The position numbers were made by a program, and so were the translations under genes. Of a stretch of DNA of 64,000 bases, positions 21,764 through 29,956 are shown piece by piece. The stretch is taken from the NCBI RefSeq assembly GCF_000745475.1, contig NZ_JQJJ01000008.1:558001-622000 (forward strand), in the 5' to 3' direction. Origin of the DNA: Allobosea sp. UNC402CLCol. Lineage in GTDB: Bacteria; Pseudomonadota; Alphaproteobacteria; Rhizobiales; Beijerinckiaceae. The notes below the pieces were generated by a model. That model made no database searches. It was not told the DNA's origin and saw only the letters and a program-made list of their open reading frames with translations. Numbering within the stretch: the stretch's first letter is position 1; each line of letters starts with the position of its first letter.

Positions 21764-22228
21764 TCAGCCGAAAGGCACGATCGGCTCGTCCTTGACCCGG
21801 TCGAGGGCGAGCGCGGTGCGTACATTGCGGACGTTCGGCAGCGCCGTCAGATCCCCGACGAAATCCTGAAACGCCTTCAGGTCGGGCGCCACGCATTTCA
21901 GCACGAAGTCGATGTCGCCGGAGAGCGTCCAGCATTCGCGCACCGGCGCCCAGTCACGGATGCGGCTCTGGAAGGCGACGAGATCGGCTTCCGCCTGGCT
22001 CGCCAGATGCACGAAGGCGAAGCAGACCACCTCATAGCCCAGCTTCCGCTCGTCGAGATCGGCATGGTAGCCACGGATCAACCCGGCCTCCTCCAGCGCC
22101 CTGACGCGCCTGAGGCAAGGGGGCGGCGAGATGCCGACGCGGCTTGCCAACTCGACATTGGTCATGCGCCCATCGGCCTGAAGCTCGCGCAGGATACGCA
22201 GGTCGATATCGTCGAGTTTCGCCGGCAA
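21764..22228 (-). CDS. Lrp/AsnC-family transcriptional regulator
   Basis: This is a leucine-responsive-type regulator. The N-terminal helix-turn-helix reads LDDIDLRILRELQADGRMTN then VELASRVGISPPPCLRRVRALE. The C-terminal RAM domain has the GDIDFVLKCVAPD segment. I choose a TTG start at 22228 (154 residues). It matches the family start and has GAGGAC seven bases upstream. The ATG at 22291 would add 21 atypical residues and overlap the start of the divergent gene at 22290. The effector is likely an amino acid, but unproven. Confidence 0.9.
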   Translation of the reverse strand: MPAKLDDIDLRILRELQADGRMTNVELASRVGISPPPCLRRVRALEEAGLIRGYHADLDERKLGYEVVCFAFVHLASQAEADLVAFQSRIRDWAPVRECWTLSGDIDFVLKCVAPDLKAFQDFVGDLTALPNVRNVRTALALDRVKDEPIVPFG

Positions 22229-22289
22229 TGAATGTCCTCTGAGGCAGGTGGCGCTGGTGTAGACGGCGTCGGCAGGCGATACAAGGCGC

Positions 22290-23300
22290 ATGCCGCAGAC
22301 GCCCGCCCCCTTGCATCAGAAAACCGCCCCGACGATCTGGGTCCTGACCGACGGCAAGGCCGGCGATGAGCTGCAATGCCTCGGTGTGGCCGAGCGGCTC
22401 GGCATCGTGCCGGAGATCCGCCGGGTGGCGCCGCGAAAGCCCTTCGCCTGGCTGATGCCGCGCGGCCCCATCGACCCGCGCGAGGGGCCGGAGCGGCCGC
22501 AAAGCCCGATCCGCCCTCCCTTCCCCGACATCGCCATCGCCTCCGGCCGGCGTGCCGTCGCCTATCTCAGGGCGGTGAGGAAGGCCTCGAATGGCCGGAC
22601 CTTCACCGTCTTCCTCAAGGACCCGCGCACCGGCACCGGTACGGCCGATCTGATCTGGGTCGCGGAGCATGACCGGCTGCGCGGCGGCAATGTCCTGGTC
22701 ACCACGACCTCCCCTCATCGCCTGACGCCCGAGCGCCTCGCCGCCGCCCGCGCAGCGCCGCCGGCGCCGATCGCCGCCCTGCCCGCGCCGCGTGTCGCCG
22801 TGCTCGTCGGCGGCGACAGCCGGCATCATCGTTTCACCCCGGCGGATAGCGAGCGCCTCGCCCGACAGCTCGACGCGCTGGCCGCCTCCGGCGCAAGCCT
22901 GATGGGCTCGCCCTCGCGCCGGACCTCGCCTGCGCTCTCCGCCGCGGTGGCGGCGGTCTTCGCCCGTCATGGCGGCTGGTGGTGGGACGGCGGCGGCGAG
23001 AACCCCTACATCGCCCTGCTCGCCAATGCCGACGCCATCGTGGTCACGGCGGACTCGACCAACATGGTCGGCGAGGCGGCGGCGACCGGCGTGCCGATCC
23101 TCGTCTTCGAGCCCCAGGGCGGGCACGCGAAGATCGCCGCCCTGATCACATCGCTGACGCGCCAGGGCGTTGTGCATGCTTTCCGTGGACAGCTTGATGG
23201 CGAACGCTACCAGCCGATAGACTCCACGCCGATCATAGCCGATGCGATACGCGAAGGCTGGCTGCGCCACAGGGCGGCGCTCGGGCTCACGGGCCCCTGA
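22290..23300 (+). CDS. ELM1/GtrOC1 family protein (DUF1022-type, glycosyltransferase-like fold)
   Basis: This 336-residue protein belongs to the family named after plant mitochondrial fission factor ELM1, common in alphaproteobacteria. Typical features are IWVLTDGKAGDELQCLGVAE near the start and PDIAIASGRRAVAYL near residue 85. VAVLVGGDSRHH lies near residue 170, and VTADSTNMVGEAAATGVPIL is late in the protein. The fold resembles GT-B nucleotide-sugar enzymes, but the bacterial function is not established. It is divergent from the Lrp regulator, with 61 bases between starts. Confidence 0.88.
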   Translation: MPQTPAPLHQKTAPTIWVLTDGKAGDELQCLGVAERLGIVPEIRRVAPRKPFAWLMPRGPIDPREGPERPQSPIRPPFPDIAIASGRRAVAYLRAVRKASNGRTFTVFLKDPRTGTGTADLIWVAEHDRLRGGNVLVTTTSPHRLTPERLAAARAAPPAPIAALPAPRVAVLVGGDSRHHRFTPADSERLARQLDALAASGASLMGSPSRRTSPALSAAVAAVFARHGGWWWDGGGENPYIALLANADAIVVTADSTNMVGEAAATGVPILVFEPQGGHAKIAALITSLTRQGVVHAFRGQLDGERYQPIDSTPIIADAIREGWLRHRAALGLTGP

Positions 23301-23340
23301 AGCAGCGCCCCTTGTTTCGGCGCCACGCCGCCGTATCTGA

Positions 23341-24348
<1,008 letters not shown>

Positions 24349-24357
24349 GGGCTTTTC

Positions 24358-24388
24358 GGGGATTCATCACTGGAATCGATGAATCCCC
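24358..24388. other. Stem-loop between trxB and the LsrB-like gene
   Basis: A perfect 11-bp inverted repeat, GGGGATTCATC / GATGAATCCCC, with a nine-base loop starts ten bases past the trxB stop. No T-run follows. It may limit read-through or protect the trxB transcript. Confidence 0.55.
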
Positions 24389-24461
24389 TCACCAGATTCA
24401 GTGCCAAAAAGAACAATCTCTGTCGTCCGGGCATTGACGGACAAGAACTTTATCCCCCACC

Positions 24462-25382
24462 ATGCACAAAATGCATATCGGGGGAAGCGCGGTGGATTGG
24501 GACCGCATTAGAATTTTTTATACCGTCGCAGAGTCAGGCAGTTTCACAAAAGCTGGCGATGTTCTGGGGTTGAGTCAATCCGCCGTGAGCCGGCAGATCG
24601 GCGCGCTTGAGCGTGAGCTGCGGGCGCCGCTGTTTCATCGGCATACGCGCGGCCTGATCCTGACCGAGCAGGGCGAATTGCTCTGGCGCGCCGCGCGCGA
24701 GATGACGCAGCGGCTGGAGCGCACGCGCTCGCAATTGTCGGAGACCCGCGAGCATCCCTCGGGAGAGCTCAAGGTCACGGCGACGCGCGGCCTCGGTGGG
24801 CACTGGCTGACGCCGCGCCTGGCCGAATTCCTCGACCTCTATCCGGACATCAAGGTCGACCTCATCCTGACCGATGAGGAGCTCGACCTCTCGATGCGCG
24901 AGGCCGACATCGCCATCCGCCTGCGCCAGCCGCAGCAGCCGGACCTGATCCAGCGCAAGCTCTTCACCGTGCACTATCACGTCTATGCCTCGCCGGCTTA
25001 CGTGAAGCGCTTCGGCGAGCCGAAGAGCTACGAGGATCTCGACAACCACCGGATCGTCTCCTTCGGCGGCACCTCGCCATCCTATCTCACGGCCGTGCAC
25101 TGGCTCGGCACGATCGGCCGCGACCAGCGCAACCCGCGCCCGATCCATCTCGTCGTCAACAACATCACGGCGATGAAGCGCGCCGTCGATTCCGGCGCAG
25201 GCATCGCCGTGCTGCCGGACTACCTGATCGAGACGGGCTCGCCGCTCGTGCAACTGATGCGCGAGACCGAGATGCCGCAGCTCGAGAGCTATCTGGTCTA
25301 TCCGGAAGAGATGAAGTCGGTGGCCCGCGTCCAGGTCTTCCGCGATTTCCTGATCCAGAAGGCGCAGCGCTGGACCTACTGA
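24462..25382 (+). CDS. LysR-family regulator, LsrB/VtlR-like
   Basis: A 306-residue LysR protein with N-terminal DWDRIRIFYTVAESGSFTKA and the helix VLGLSQSAVSRQIGALEREL. This is close to the conserved alphaproteobacterial group that includes LsrB (Sinorhizobium) and VtlR (Brucella, Agrobacterium). The position downstream of trxB matches lsrB. The protein has no cysteine at all, although redox-active cysteines are reported for S. meliloti LsrB. The start may be a GTG at 24492, which has GGGGGA six bases upstream and begins VDWDRIR as relatives do; the ATG at 24462 has no clear ribosome site. It probably controls the adjacent sRNA. Confidence 0.88.
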   Translation: MHKMHIGGSAVDWDRIRIFYTVAESGSFTKAGDVLGLSQSAVSRQIGALERELRAPLFHRHTRGLILTEQGELLWRAAREMTQRLERTRSQLSETREHPSGELKVTATRGLGGHWLTPRLAEFLDLYPDIKVDLILTDEELDLSMREADIAIRLRQPQQPDLIQRKLFTVHYHVYASPAYVKRFGEPKSYEDLDNHRIVSFGGTSPSYLTAVHWLGTIGRDQRNPRPIHLVVNNITAMKRAVDSGAGIAVLPDYLIETGSPLVQLMRETEMPQLESYLVYPEEMKSVARVQVFRDFLIQKAQRWTY

Positions 25383-25898
25383 CGGCCCAGCGGATCGCCG
25401 GCGCACCCTCCGGGTACGTCGGCGGCTCGCGTCCCGCCCCGGCGCGGACTTCTCCTGAAAATGCCGCACCCCGGTCGCGGGTACATGCCCGGCCGGCTGC
25501 TGATCTTGCACGAACCCACCGCATCATCCCGGACCTGACCCGGGCCCCACGCCGAAGCGCTTGCGGGGCGCTTCGGGCAAGAGCTCCGGCGCTGCGTTCG
25601 CCCAGGCCGGAACGGCCCATATCTCCATGAAAACGCAGGCCGCTGTCGCCTTGCCGCCTGCTCGATTCGTAGGCAGCCAGTTGGCTGAGCAACCAACCGA
25701 AATCCTGCAAATGTATGACGGCAGCCCAGAAACTGTGCACGCCATACGGGCAGAAGCTACCAACCTTCATCCTGGATGATAGATCGTCGGAATTTCAATC
25801 TGCAATGAGTGCATATTTCTCAATCATTTAGGCACAAATTGGTCGCATCTGAGAGCGAGATATGCAGCTTGCGCATGGCGGCTCCAAGCTATGCTGCA
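25383..25898. other. Non-coding stretch ahead of the sRNA
   Basis: I see no convincing gene in these 516 bases. The first half is GC-rich and contains a perfect 9-bp stem-loop, CCGAAGCGC / GCGCTTCGG (25552-25576, seven-base loop), without a T-run. The second half, from about 25700, becomes much more AT-rich than the surroundings, as expected for the control region of the sRNA promoter. The 7-mers TGCATAT and GCACAAA occur near 25808-25840 and also at the start of the LysR gene. Confidence 0.5.
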
Positions 25899-25927
25899 TT
25901 GCAAAACGGCAGGTCCTGCACAATATT
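25899..25927 (+). promoter_or_regulatory. Possible promoter of the sRNA
   Basis: TTGCAA (25899-25904) is followed by CAATAT or AATATT (25921-25927) at a spacing of 16 or 17 bases. This predicts a transcript start near 25932-25934. It is a motif match only. Confidence 0.45.
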
Positions 25928-25931
25928 GAGT

Positions 25932-26075
25932 ACACGGTTGTTCGGAACGGGCTCCGCAATCTCCTCCCGGCGTTGAGTTCGTTTCAGCCGTTCCCCTCTG
26001 AGATGTTTGGCGTTTGAGCCAGATGTTTCAAACTTTCAAGGCCGGCTCCCCTCGGGGACGCCGGCCCTTTTTTTT
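25932..26075 (+). ncRNA. Candidate AbcR-like trans-acting small RNA (alpha-r15 family)
   Basis: A transcript of about 144 bases is predicted. It would contain a 5' hairpin (25937-25960, CGGA/TCCG core) and then an unpaired CTCCTCCC (25961-25968) able to bind ribosome sites. A second C-rich stretch, TTCCCCTC (25991-25998), a GTTTGA/TCAAAC hairpin (26012-26033) and a strong intrinsic terminator follow. AbcR sRNAs have this design: about 110-140 bases, anti-Shine-Dalgarno CUCCUCCC-type loops, and control of ABC transporter mRNAs with Hfq. In rhizobia and Brucella they are encoded beside the LsrB/VtlR gene, as here. Identity was not checked by alignment. Confidence 0.62.
26040..26075 (+). terminator. 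Intrinsic terminator of the sRNA
   Basis: The stem GGCCGGC / GCCGGCC (26040-26046 / 26060-26066) is extended inside by CCCC/GGGG and followed by eight T residues (26068-26075). It is the strongest intrinsic terminator in the window. It shows that a plus-strand transcript ends here, well past the LysR gene. Confidence 0.9.
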
Positions 26076-26122
26076 GCGCCGCGCCCAGTTGCGGCGCTCC
26101 GCTCCCGACAGATCGAGCCGAC

Positions 26123-26150
26123 AAAAAAGGCACCGCCGAAGCGGTGCCTT
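26123..26150 (-). terminator. Intrinsic terminator of the flavin reductase gene
   Basis: AAGGCACCGC / GCGGTGCCTT with a CGAA loop (26127-26150) is followed on the minus strand by a T-run (A residues at 26123-26128). It lies 28 bases past the stop codon of the minus-strand gene at 26179. Confidence 0.88.
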
Positions 26151-26178
26151 CCGGAGAGCGTATCCAGATCCCTGCCGC

Positions 26179-26730
26179 TCAGGCGGCGAGCTTGCCGACG
26201 ATCTTGGCGAAGCCGTCGAGGAAGCCTTGCAGGAAGCTGCGTGTGCCTTCGTTGGTGATCTCGTGGTTGGCGTCGATCAGGTCTTCCTTGAAGGTGATGA
26301 AGACCTGCCCGCCGGCCACCACGCCGGCGAGATTGGTCATGATCATGCGCAACTCGTTCTGGGCCACCGCCGTGCCGACGGCGCCGCCGCTGGCGCCAGT
26401 CACCGCGACCGGCTTGCCTGCCCAGGAATTCTTGCCATAGGGGCGCGAAGCCCAGTCGATCGCGTTCTTGAGCGCGGCCGGGATCGAGCGGTTGTGCTCG
26501 GGCGTGACGATCAGGATGGCATCGGCCGCCTCGATCTCGCGCTTCAGGCGCAGCGTCGGCTCGGGGCGATCAGCTTCGAGATCCTGGTTGAACAGAGGAA
26601 GGTCGTCGATCCGCACGAAGGAGGGTTCGAAGACATCGGCTCCGAGCTTCGCCAGAGCCTCCGCCAGCTTGCGGTTGATCGATTCGCGGCGGGTGCTGCC
26701 GACGACGATGGCGAGCTTCAACTTGGCCAT
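26179..26730 (-). CDS. NADPH-dependent FMN reductase family protein
   Basis: A 183-residue flavodoxin-fold protein starts MAKLKLAIVVGSTRRESINR, with the phosphate-binding GSxRxxSxNRKLAE motif of the SsuE/ChrR-like family. A second flavin-contact segment, ILIVTPEHNRSIPAALKNAI, lies near residue 85. It probably reduces flavins or quinones with NAD(P)H. The long upstream extension of the frame overlaps the promoter and is rejected. It has its own terminator at 26123-26150. Confidence 0.93.
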   Translation of the reverse strand: MAKLKLAIVVGSTRRESINRKLAEALAKLGADVFEPSFVRIDDLPLFNQDLEADRPEPTLRLKREIEAADAILIVTPEHNRSIPAALKNAIDWASRPYGKNSWAGKPVAVTGASGGAVGTAVAQNELRMIMTNLAGVVAGGQVFITFKEDLIDANHEITNEGTRSFLQGFLDGFAKIVGKLAA

Positions 26731-26849
26731 GGCATTCCTCGTTGTTGGGCGAAACTGCCGTGACAGTAGAAGGCTCCGCGAGCCCGGCGCAAGACGATGC
26801 GCTGCAAGCGCATCATTGCAGCGTTTCAATCGCCATGGTCCGGCGGTGG

Positions 26850-27425
26850 TCAGGAACGCGGTGGCCGGGCTGCGAGCGGCAACGCCTCGAACAGGCCAGG
26901 CTCGGTGCTGGTCCGCGCCTTCTCGATCGTCAGGATGCGCAGCTTGGTCTCGACGCCGCCATCGGCCGAGAAGCCGCCGGTCTTGCCGCCGGCCGCCAGC
27001 ACGCGGTGGCAGGGCACGATGATCGGCCAAGGGTTCTGGCCGAGCGCGACGCCCACCGCCCGCGCCGCGCCGGGCTCACCGATGCGCTGCGCCACCTCGC
27101 CATAGGTCAGGGTCTCGCCATGCGGGATCGACAGCGCGACTTCATAGACCCTGCGGTTGAAGTCCGGTGTCCGCTCGATTGCGAGCGGCAGATGCGAGAG
27201 ATCGCGCTTTTCGCCCTCGAACAAGGCGCGGATGCCCGCCACAGTGTCCGCGACGAAGCCTTGCGCCTCGGCCTCCTCGGCTTCCGGGAAGCGCCGCTCC
27301 AGACGCTTGCGCGCCGCCGCCTCGTCCCGCTCGGGCAGTTGCGCGCCGATGAAGCGCTCGCCTTCCCAAACCAGGGCACAGATGCCGATCGCCGTTTCGA
27401 AGAGATGGAAATGCTGGGTGGCCAT
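26850..27425 (-). CDS. ogt: Methylated-DNA--protein-cysteine S-methyltransferase
   Basis: This suicide repair enzyme removes O6-alkyl groups from guanine in DNA. The 191-residue protein, starting at Met 27425 (MATQHFHLFETAIG), ends with the DNA-binding winged helix. The active-site motif IIVPCHRVLA has the acceptor Cys139. The segment PHGETLTYGEVAQRIGEPGA before it is typical. The longer open frame adds 50 codons with no family match. No Ada-type regulatory domain is present. Confidence 0.95.
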   Translation of the reverse strand: MATQHFHLFETAIGICALVWEGERFIGAQLPERDEAAARKRLERRFPEAEEAEAQGFVADTVAGIRALFEGEKRDLSHLPLAIERTPDFNRRVYEVALSIPHGETLTYGEVAQRIGEPGAARAVGVALGQNPWPIIVPCHRVLAAGGKTGGFSADGGVETKLRILTIEKARTSTEPGLFEALPLAARPPRS

Positions 27426-27516
27426 GTTCGTGCTCCCGGCGCCATTGCGTGGACCGGATGGGTCTAGCACGCGGCATAGCGCTGAGGGCACCCGAAAGCT
27501 GGCAGCAGGTCGGGCC

Positions 27517-28473
27517 TCACATGAAGAGGGCTTCGCCCTCCAGCCCCTTGTAGAGCCCGGCGACCTGCTCGCCATAGCCGTTATAGATCAGCGTCGGCCG
27601 GCGATCACGCGAGCCCAGCACCTGCTCGCTCGCCTGGCTCCAGCGCGGATGCGGCACGGCCGGGTTCACATTGGCCCAGAAACCGTATTCGCTGGCCTGC
27701 AGCGCCTCCCAGAAAGTCTTCGGCCGCTCCGCGACGAAGCTGATCTTGCGGATCGATTTCACCGATTTGAAGCCGTATTTCCACGGCGTGATCAGCCGCA
27801 GCGGCGCGCCGTGCTGCGTCGGCAGCGGCTTGCCATAGATGCCGGTGACGAGCATCGGCAGATCATTCGCCGCCTCGGCGATGGTCAGCCCCTCGACATA
27901 GGGCCAGGGATACCAGCGCTGGTTCTGCCCCGGCGCGACGCGCGGGTTCAGGAAGGTCTCGAAGCGGATGTATTTCGCACCGGAGAGCGGCTTGGCGAGA
28001 TTAACGAAGGATTTGAGCGGAATGCCGGTCCAGGGCACGGCCATCGCCCAGGCCTCGACGCAGCGGAAGCGATAGAGCCGCTCCTCCAGCGGCAGCTTGC
28101 GGACGAGGTCGTCGAAACCGATCTCGAAGGGCTTCTCGACCAAGCCGTCGACCTGAATGCTCCAGGGCCGCGTCGCCAGCCGCTGCGAGGCGTCGACGAT
28201 GTCCTTCGACATGCCGAATTCGTAGAAATTATTGTAGTTCGCCGCGTCCTCCGCCTTGGTCAGCGGCACGTCGATCTTGAAGGCCTCGTTGCGCTTGGCC
28301 GGGTAGAGGTCGAGCGTCGGATCGGGCGTCTGGGCCGCGGCCAGACGCGGCAGGGCCGCACCGGCGATCAGCCCAGCTCCCGCAGCCATGAGTTGGCGGC
28401 GATTGAGGAAGGCGCCTTCCGGCGTCGCTTCGCTCTCCGGCAATTCCCAGCCGGCGCGGCGCTTGATCAGCAT
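27517..28473 (-). CDS. msrP: Protein-methionine-sulfoxide reductase, molybdopterin subunit MsrP
   Basis: MsrP (YedY) repairs oxidised methionines in periplasmic proteins using a molybdenum cofactor. A twin-arginine signal (NRRQLMAAGAGLIAGAALPRL) lies near residues 24-43. The cofactor-ligand Cys, near residue 138 in YRFRCVEAWAMAVPW, and the RxxHGAPLRLITPWKYGFKS-type region are present. The start MLIKRRAGWE at 28473 fits the family and has GGAG ten bases upstream; the Met at 28482 sits too close to that site. No msrQ heme partner gene lies beside it. Confidence 0.95.
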   Translation of the reverse strand: MLIKRRAGWELPESEATPEGAFLNRRQLMAAGAGLIAGAALPRLAAAQTPDPTLDLYPAKRNEAFKIDVPLTKAEDAANYNNFYEFGMSKDIVDASQRLATRPWSIQVDGLVEKPFEIGFDDLVRKLPLEERLYRFRCVEAWAMAVPWTGIPLKSFVNLAKPLSGAKYIRFETFLNPRVAPGQNQRWYPWPYVEGLTIAEAANDLPMLVTGIYGKPLPTQHGAPLRLITPWKYGFKSVKSIRKISFVAERPKTFWEALQASEYGFWANVNPAVPHPRWSQASEQVLGSRDRRPTLIYNGYGEQVAGLYKGLEGEALFM

Positions 28474-28557
28474 GACGGACATACTCCGCTTTCGTTGCGC
28501 CGAGCTAAGCCACGAAAGCGGTGTCACGGCAATTCACGAGGGAGAGAGGGAGGTCTT

Positions 28558-28699
28558 CCTTCTCCCCTCGGGGGAGAAGGTGGCAGCGCGCAGCGCTGAC
28601 GGATGAGGGCAGGAACCTCGCCAAAACGAAAAAGGGCCGCTATGCGGCCCTTCCCTCGTCCGTCGGCCTCGCAGACACCTTCTCCCCTAGGGGAGAAGG
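28558..28699. repeat. Palindromic repeat with CCTTCTCCCCT ends
   Basis: Two palindromes of the same type bound the element: CCTTCTCCCCT-CG-GGGGAGAAGG region at 28558-28580 and the perfect 22-base CCTTCTCCCCTAGGGGAGAA-palindrome at 28678-28699. The sequence CTGACGGATGAGGG after the first copy is common in intergenic repeats of this order. The leuB terminator lies inside it. It begins only eight bases past the leuB stop codon. Confidence 0.75.
28629..28652 (-). terminator. Intrinsic terminator of leuB
   Basis: AAGGGCCGC / GCGGCCCTT with a three-base loop (28632-28652) is followed on the minus strand by five T residues. It lies 55 bases past the leuB stop codon and inside the repeat element. 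Confidence 0.8.
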
Positions 28700-28706
28700 G
28701 CAACGA

Positions 28707-29816
28707 TCAGCCCCGCGCTTCCAGCGCCTTGATGATGGCGGCGCCCATCTCGCTGGTCGAGACGGCGTTGGTGCCATCAGCGGCGATGTCCTGGGTGCGG
28801 GTGCCCGAGCCGAGCACGTCGGAGATCGCGCCTTCGAGCCGGTCGGCCGCCTCGCCCGCGCCGAAGGAATAGCGCAGCGCCATGGCGAAGGAACCGATCA
28901 TCGCGATCGGGTTGGCCAGCCCCTTGCCGGCAATGTCCGGCGCCGAGCCGTGGACGGGCTCGTAGAGCGCCTTGCGCTTGCCGGTGACGGGGTCTTCCGC
29001 GCCGAGCGAGGCCGAGGGCAGCATGCCGAGCGAGCCGGTCAGCATCGCCGCGACGTCGGAGAGGATATCGCCGAACAGATTGTCGCAGACGATCACGTCG
29101 TACTGCTTCGGCCGGCGCACGAGCTGCATGGCGCAGTTGTCGGCGAGCACATGCTCGAGCTCGACATCCTTGTACTCGGCGGCGTGCAGCGCGGTCACCG
29201 TCTGCTTCCAGAGCACGCCGGTCTTCATGACGTTGTGCTTCTCGGCCGAGGAGACCTTGTTGCGGCGGGTGCGCGCCAGCTCGAAGGCGACCCGGCAGAT
29301 GCGCTCGATCTCAGGCGTAGTGTAAACCTGCGTGTCGACGCCGCGCTTGGAGCCATCCTCCAGCGTGACGATCTCCTTCGGCTCGCCGAAATAGACGCCG
29401 CCGGTGAGCTCGCGCACGATCAGGATGTCGAGGCCTTCGACGATTTCAGGCTTCAGCGACGACGCGGAGGCCAGCGCCGGATAGCAGATCGCCGGACGCA
29501 AGTTTGCGAACAGGCCGAGATCCTTGCGCAGGCGCAGCAGGCCGGCTTCCGGGCGGTGCTGATAGGGCACATCCGCCCATTTCGGCCCGCCGACGGCACC
29601 GAACAGCACGGCGTCGGCGTCTTGCGCCAGCTTCATGTCGCCTTCGGAGATCGCCTGCTTGTGCGCATCATAGGCGGCCCCGCCGACGAGCCCCTTCTCG
29701 ATCTCGAAGGAGCCGAGCCCCTGCTTGCCGAACCAGGAGACGATCTGCTCGACCTGGCCCATCACCTCGGGGCCGATGCCGTCGCCGGGGAGCAGCAGGA
29801 GCTTGTGGGTCGCCAT
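28707..29816 (-). CDS. leuB: 3-isopropylmalate dehydrogenase
   Basis: LeuB oxidises and decarboxylates 3-isopropylmalate in leucine synthesis. From Met 29816 ([20 protein letters not shown]) it is 369 residues, a normal length. Hallmarks are GAVGGPKW near residue 73 and [16 protein letters not shown] next. The signature [20 protein letters not shown] lies near residue 245, with [19 protein letters not shown] after it. The open frame continues upstream by about 190 codons as an antisense shadow and is trimmed. leuC and leuD are not in the window. Confidence 0.97.
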   Translation of the reverse strand: MATHKLLLLPGDGIGPEVMGQVEQIVSWFGKQGLGSFEIEKGLVGGAAYDAHKQAISEGDMKLAQDADAVLFGAVGGPKWADVPYQHRPEAGLLRLRKDLGLFANLRPAICYPALASASSLKPEIVEGLDILIVRELTGGVYFGEPKEIVTLEDGSKRGVDTQVYTTPEIERICRVAFELARTRRNKVSSAEKHNVMKTGVLWKQTVTALHAAEYKDVELEHVLADNCAMQLVRRPKQYDVIVCDNLFGDILSDVAAMLTGSLGMLPSASLGAEDPVTGKRKALYEPVHGSAPDIAGKGLANPIAMIGSFAMALRYSFGAGEAADRLEGAISDVLGSGTRTQDIAADGTNAVSTSEMGAAIIKALEARG

Positions 29817-29914
29817 GGTCGTCGCCTCGCGCTTGGTCTGAACCGAACCGGTTTCCGGTCTCGCGGCGGTGATTACGGGCGGAACCGTGACGACGCAAGC
29901 GGCAGGCACGCGAA

Positions 29915-29942
29915 GCCGGCGCATGGCAGACCATGCGCCGGC
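29915..29942 (-). other. Stem-loop after the ABC binding-protein gene
   Basis: A perfect 12-bp stem, GCCGGCGCATGG / CCATGCGCCGGC, with a four-base loop lies 14 bases past the minus-strand stop at 29957. There is no T-run, so it may be a Rho-dependent end or mRNA-protecting hairpin. Confidence 0.5.
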
Positions 29943-29956
29943 GCCGAGAGCGGTGC

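Noticed and set aside
25552-25576. Nine-bp stem-loop in the gap after the LysR gene as a terminator of that gene
   Set aside because: There is no T-run after it, and it lies 170 bases past the stop. It is kept as a stem-loop only.
26014-26763. Plus-strand frame of 249 codons after the sRNA terminator
   Set aside because: It begins in the terminator and runs antisense to the flavin reductase gene, which has clear motifs.
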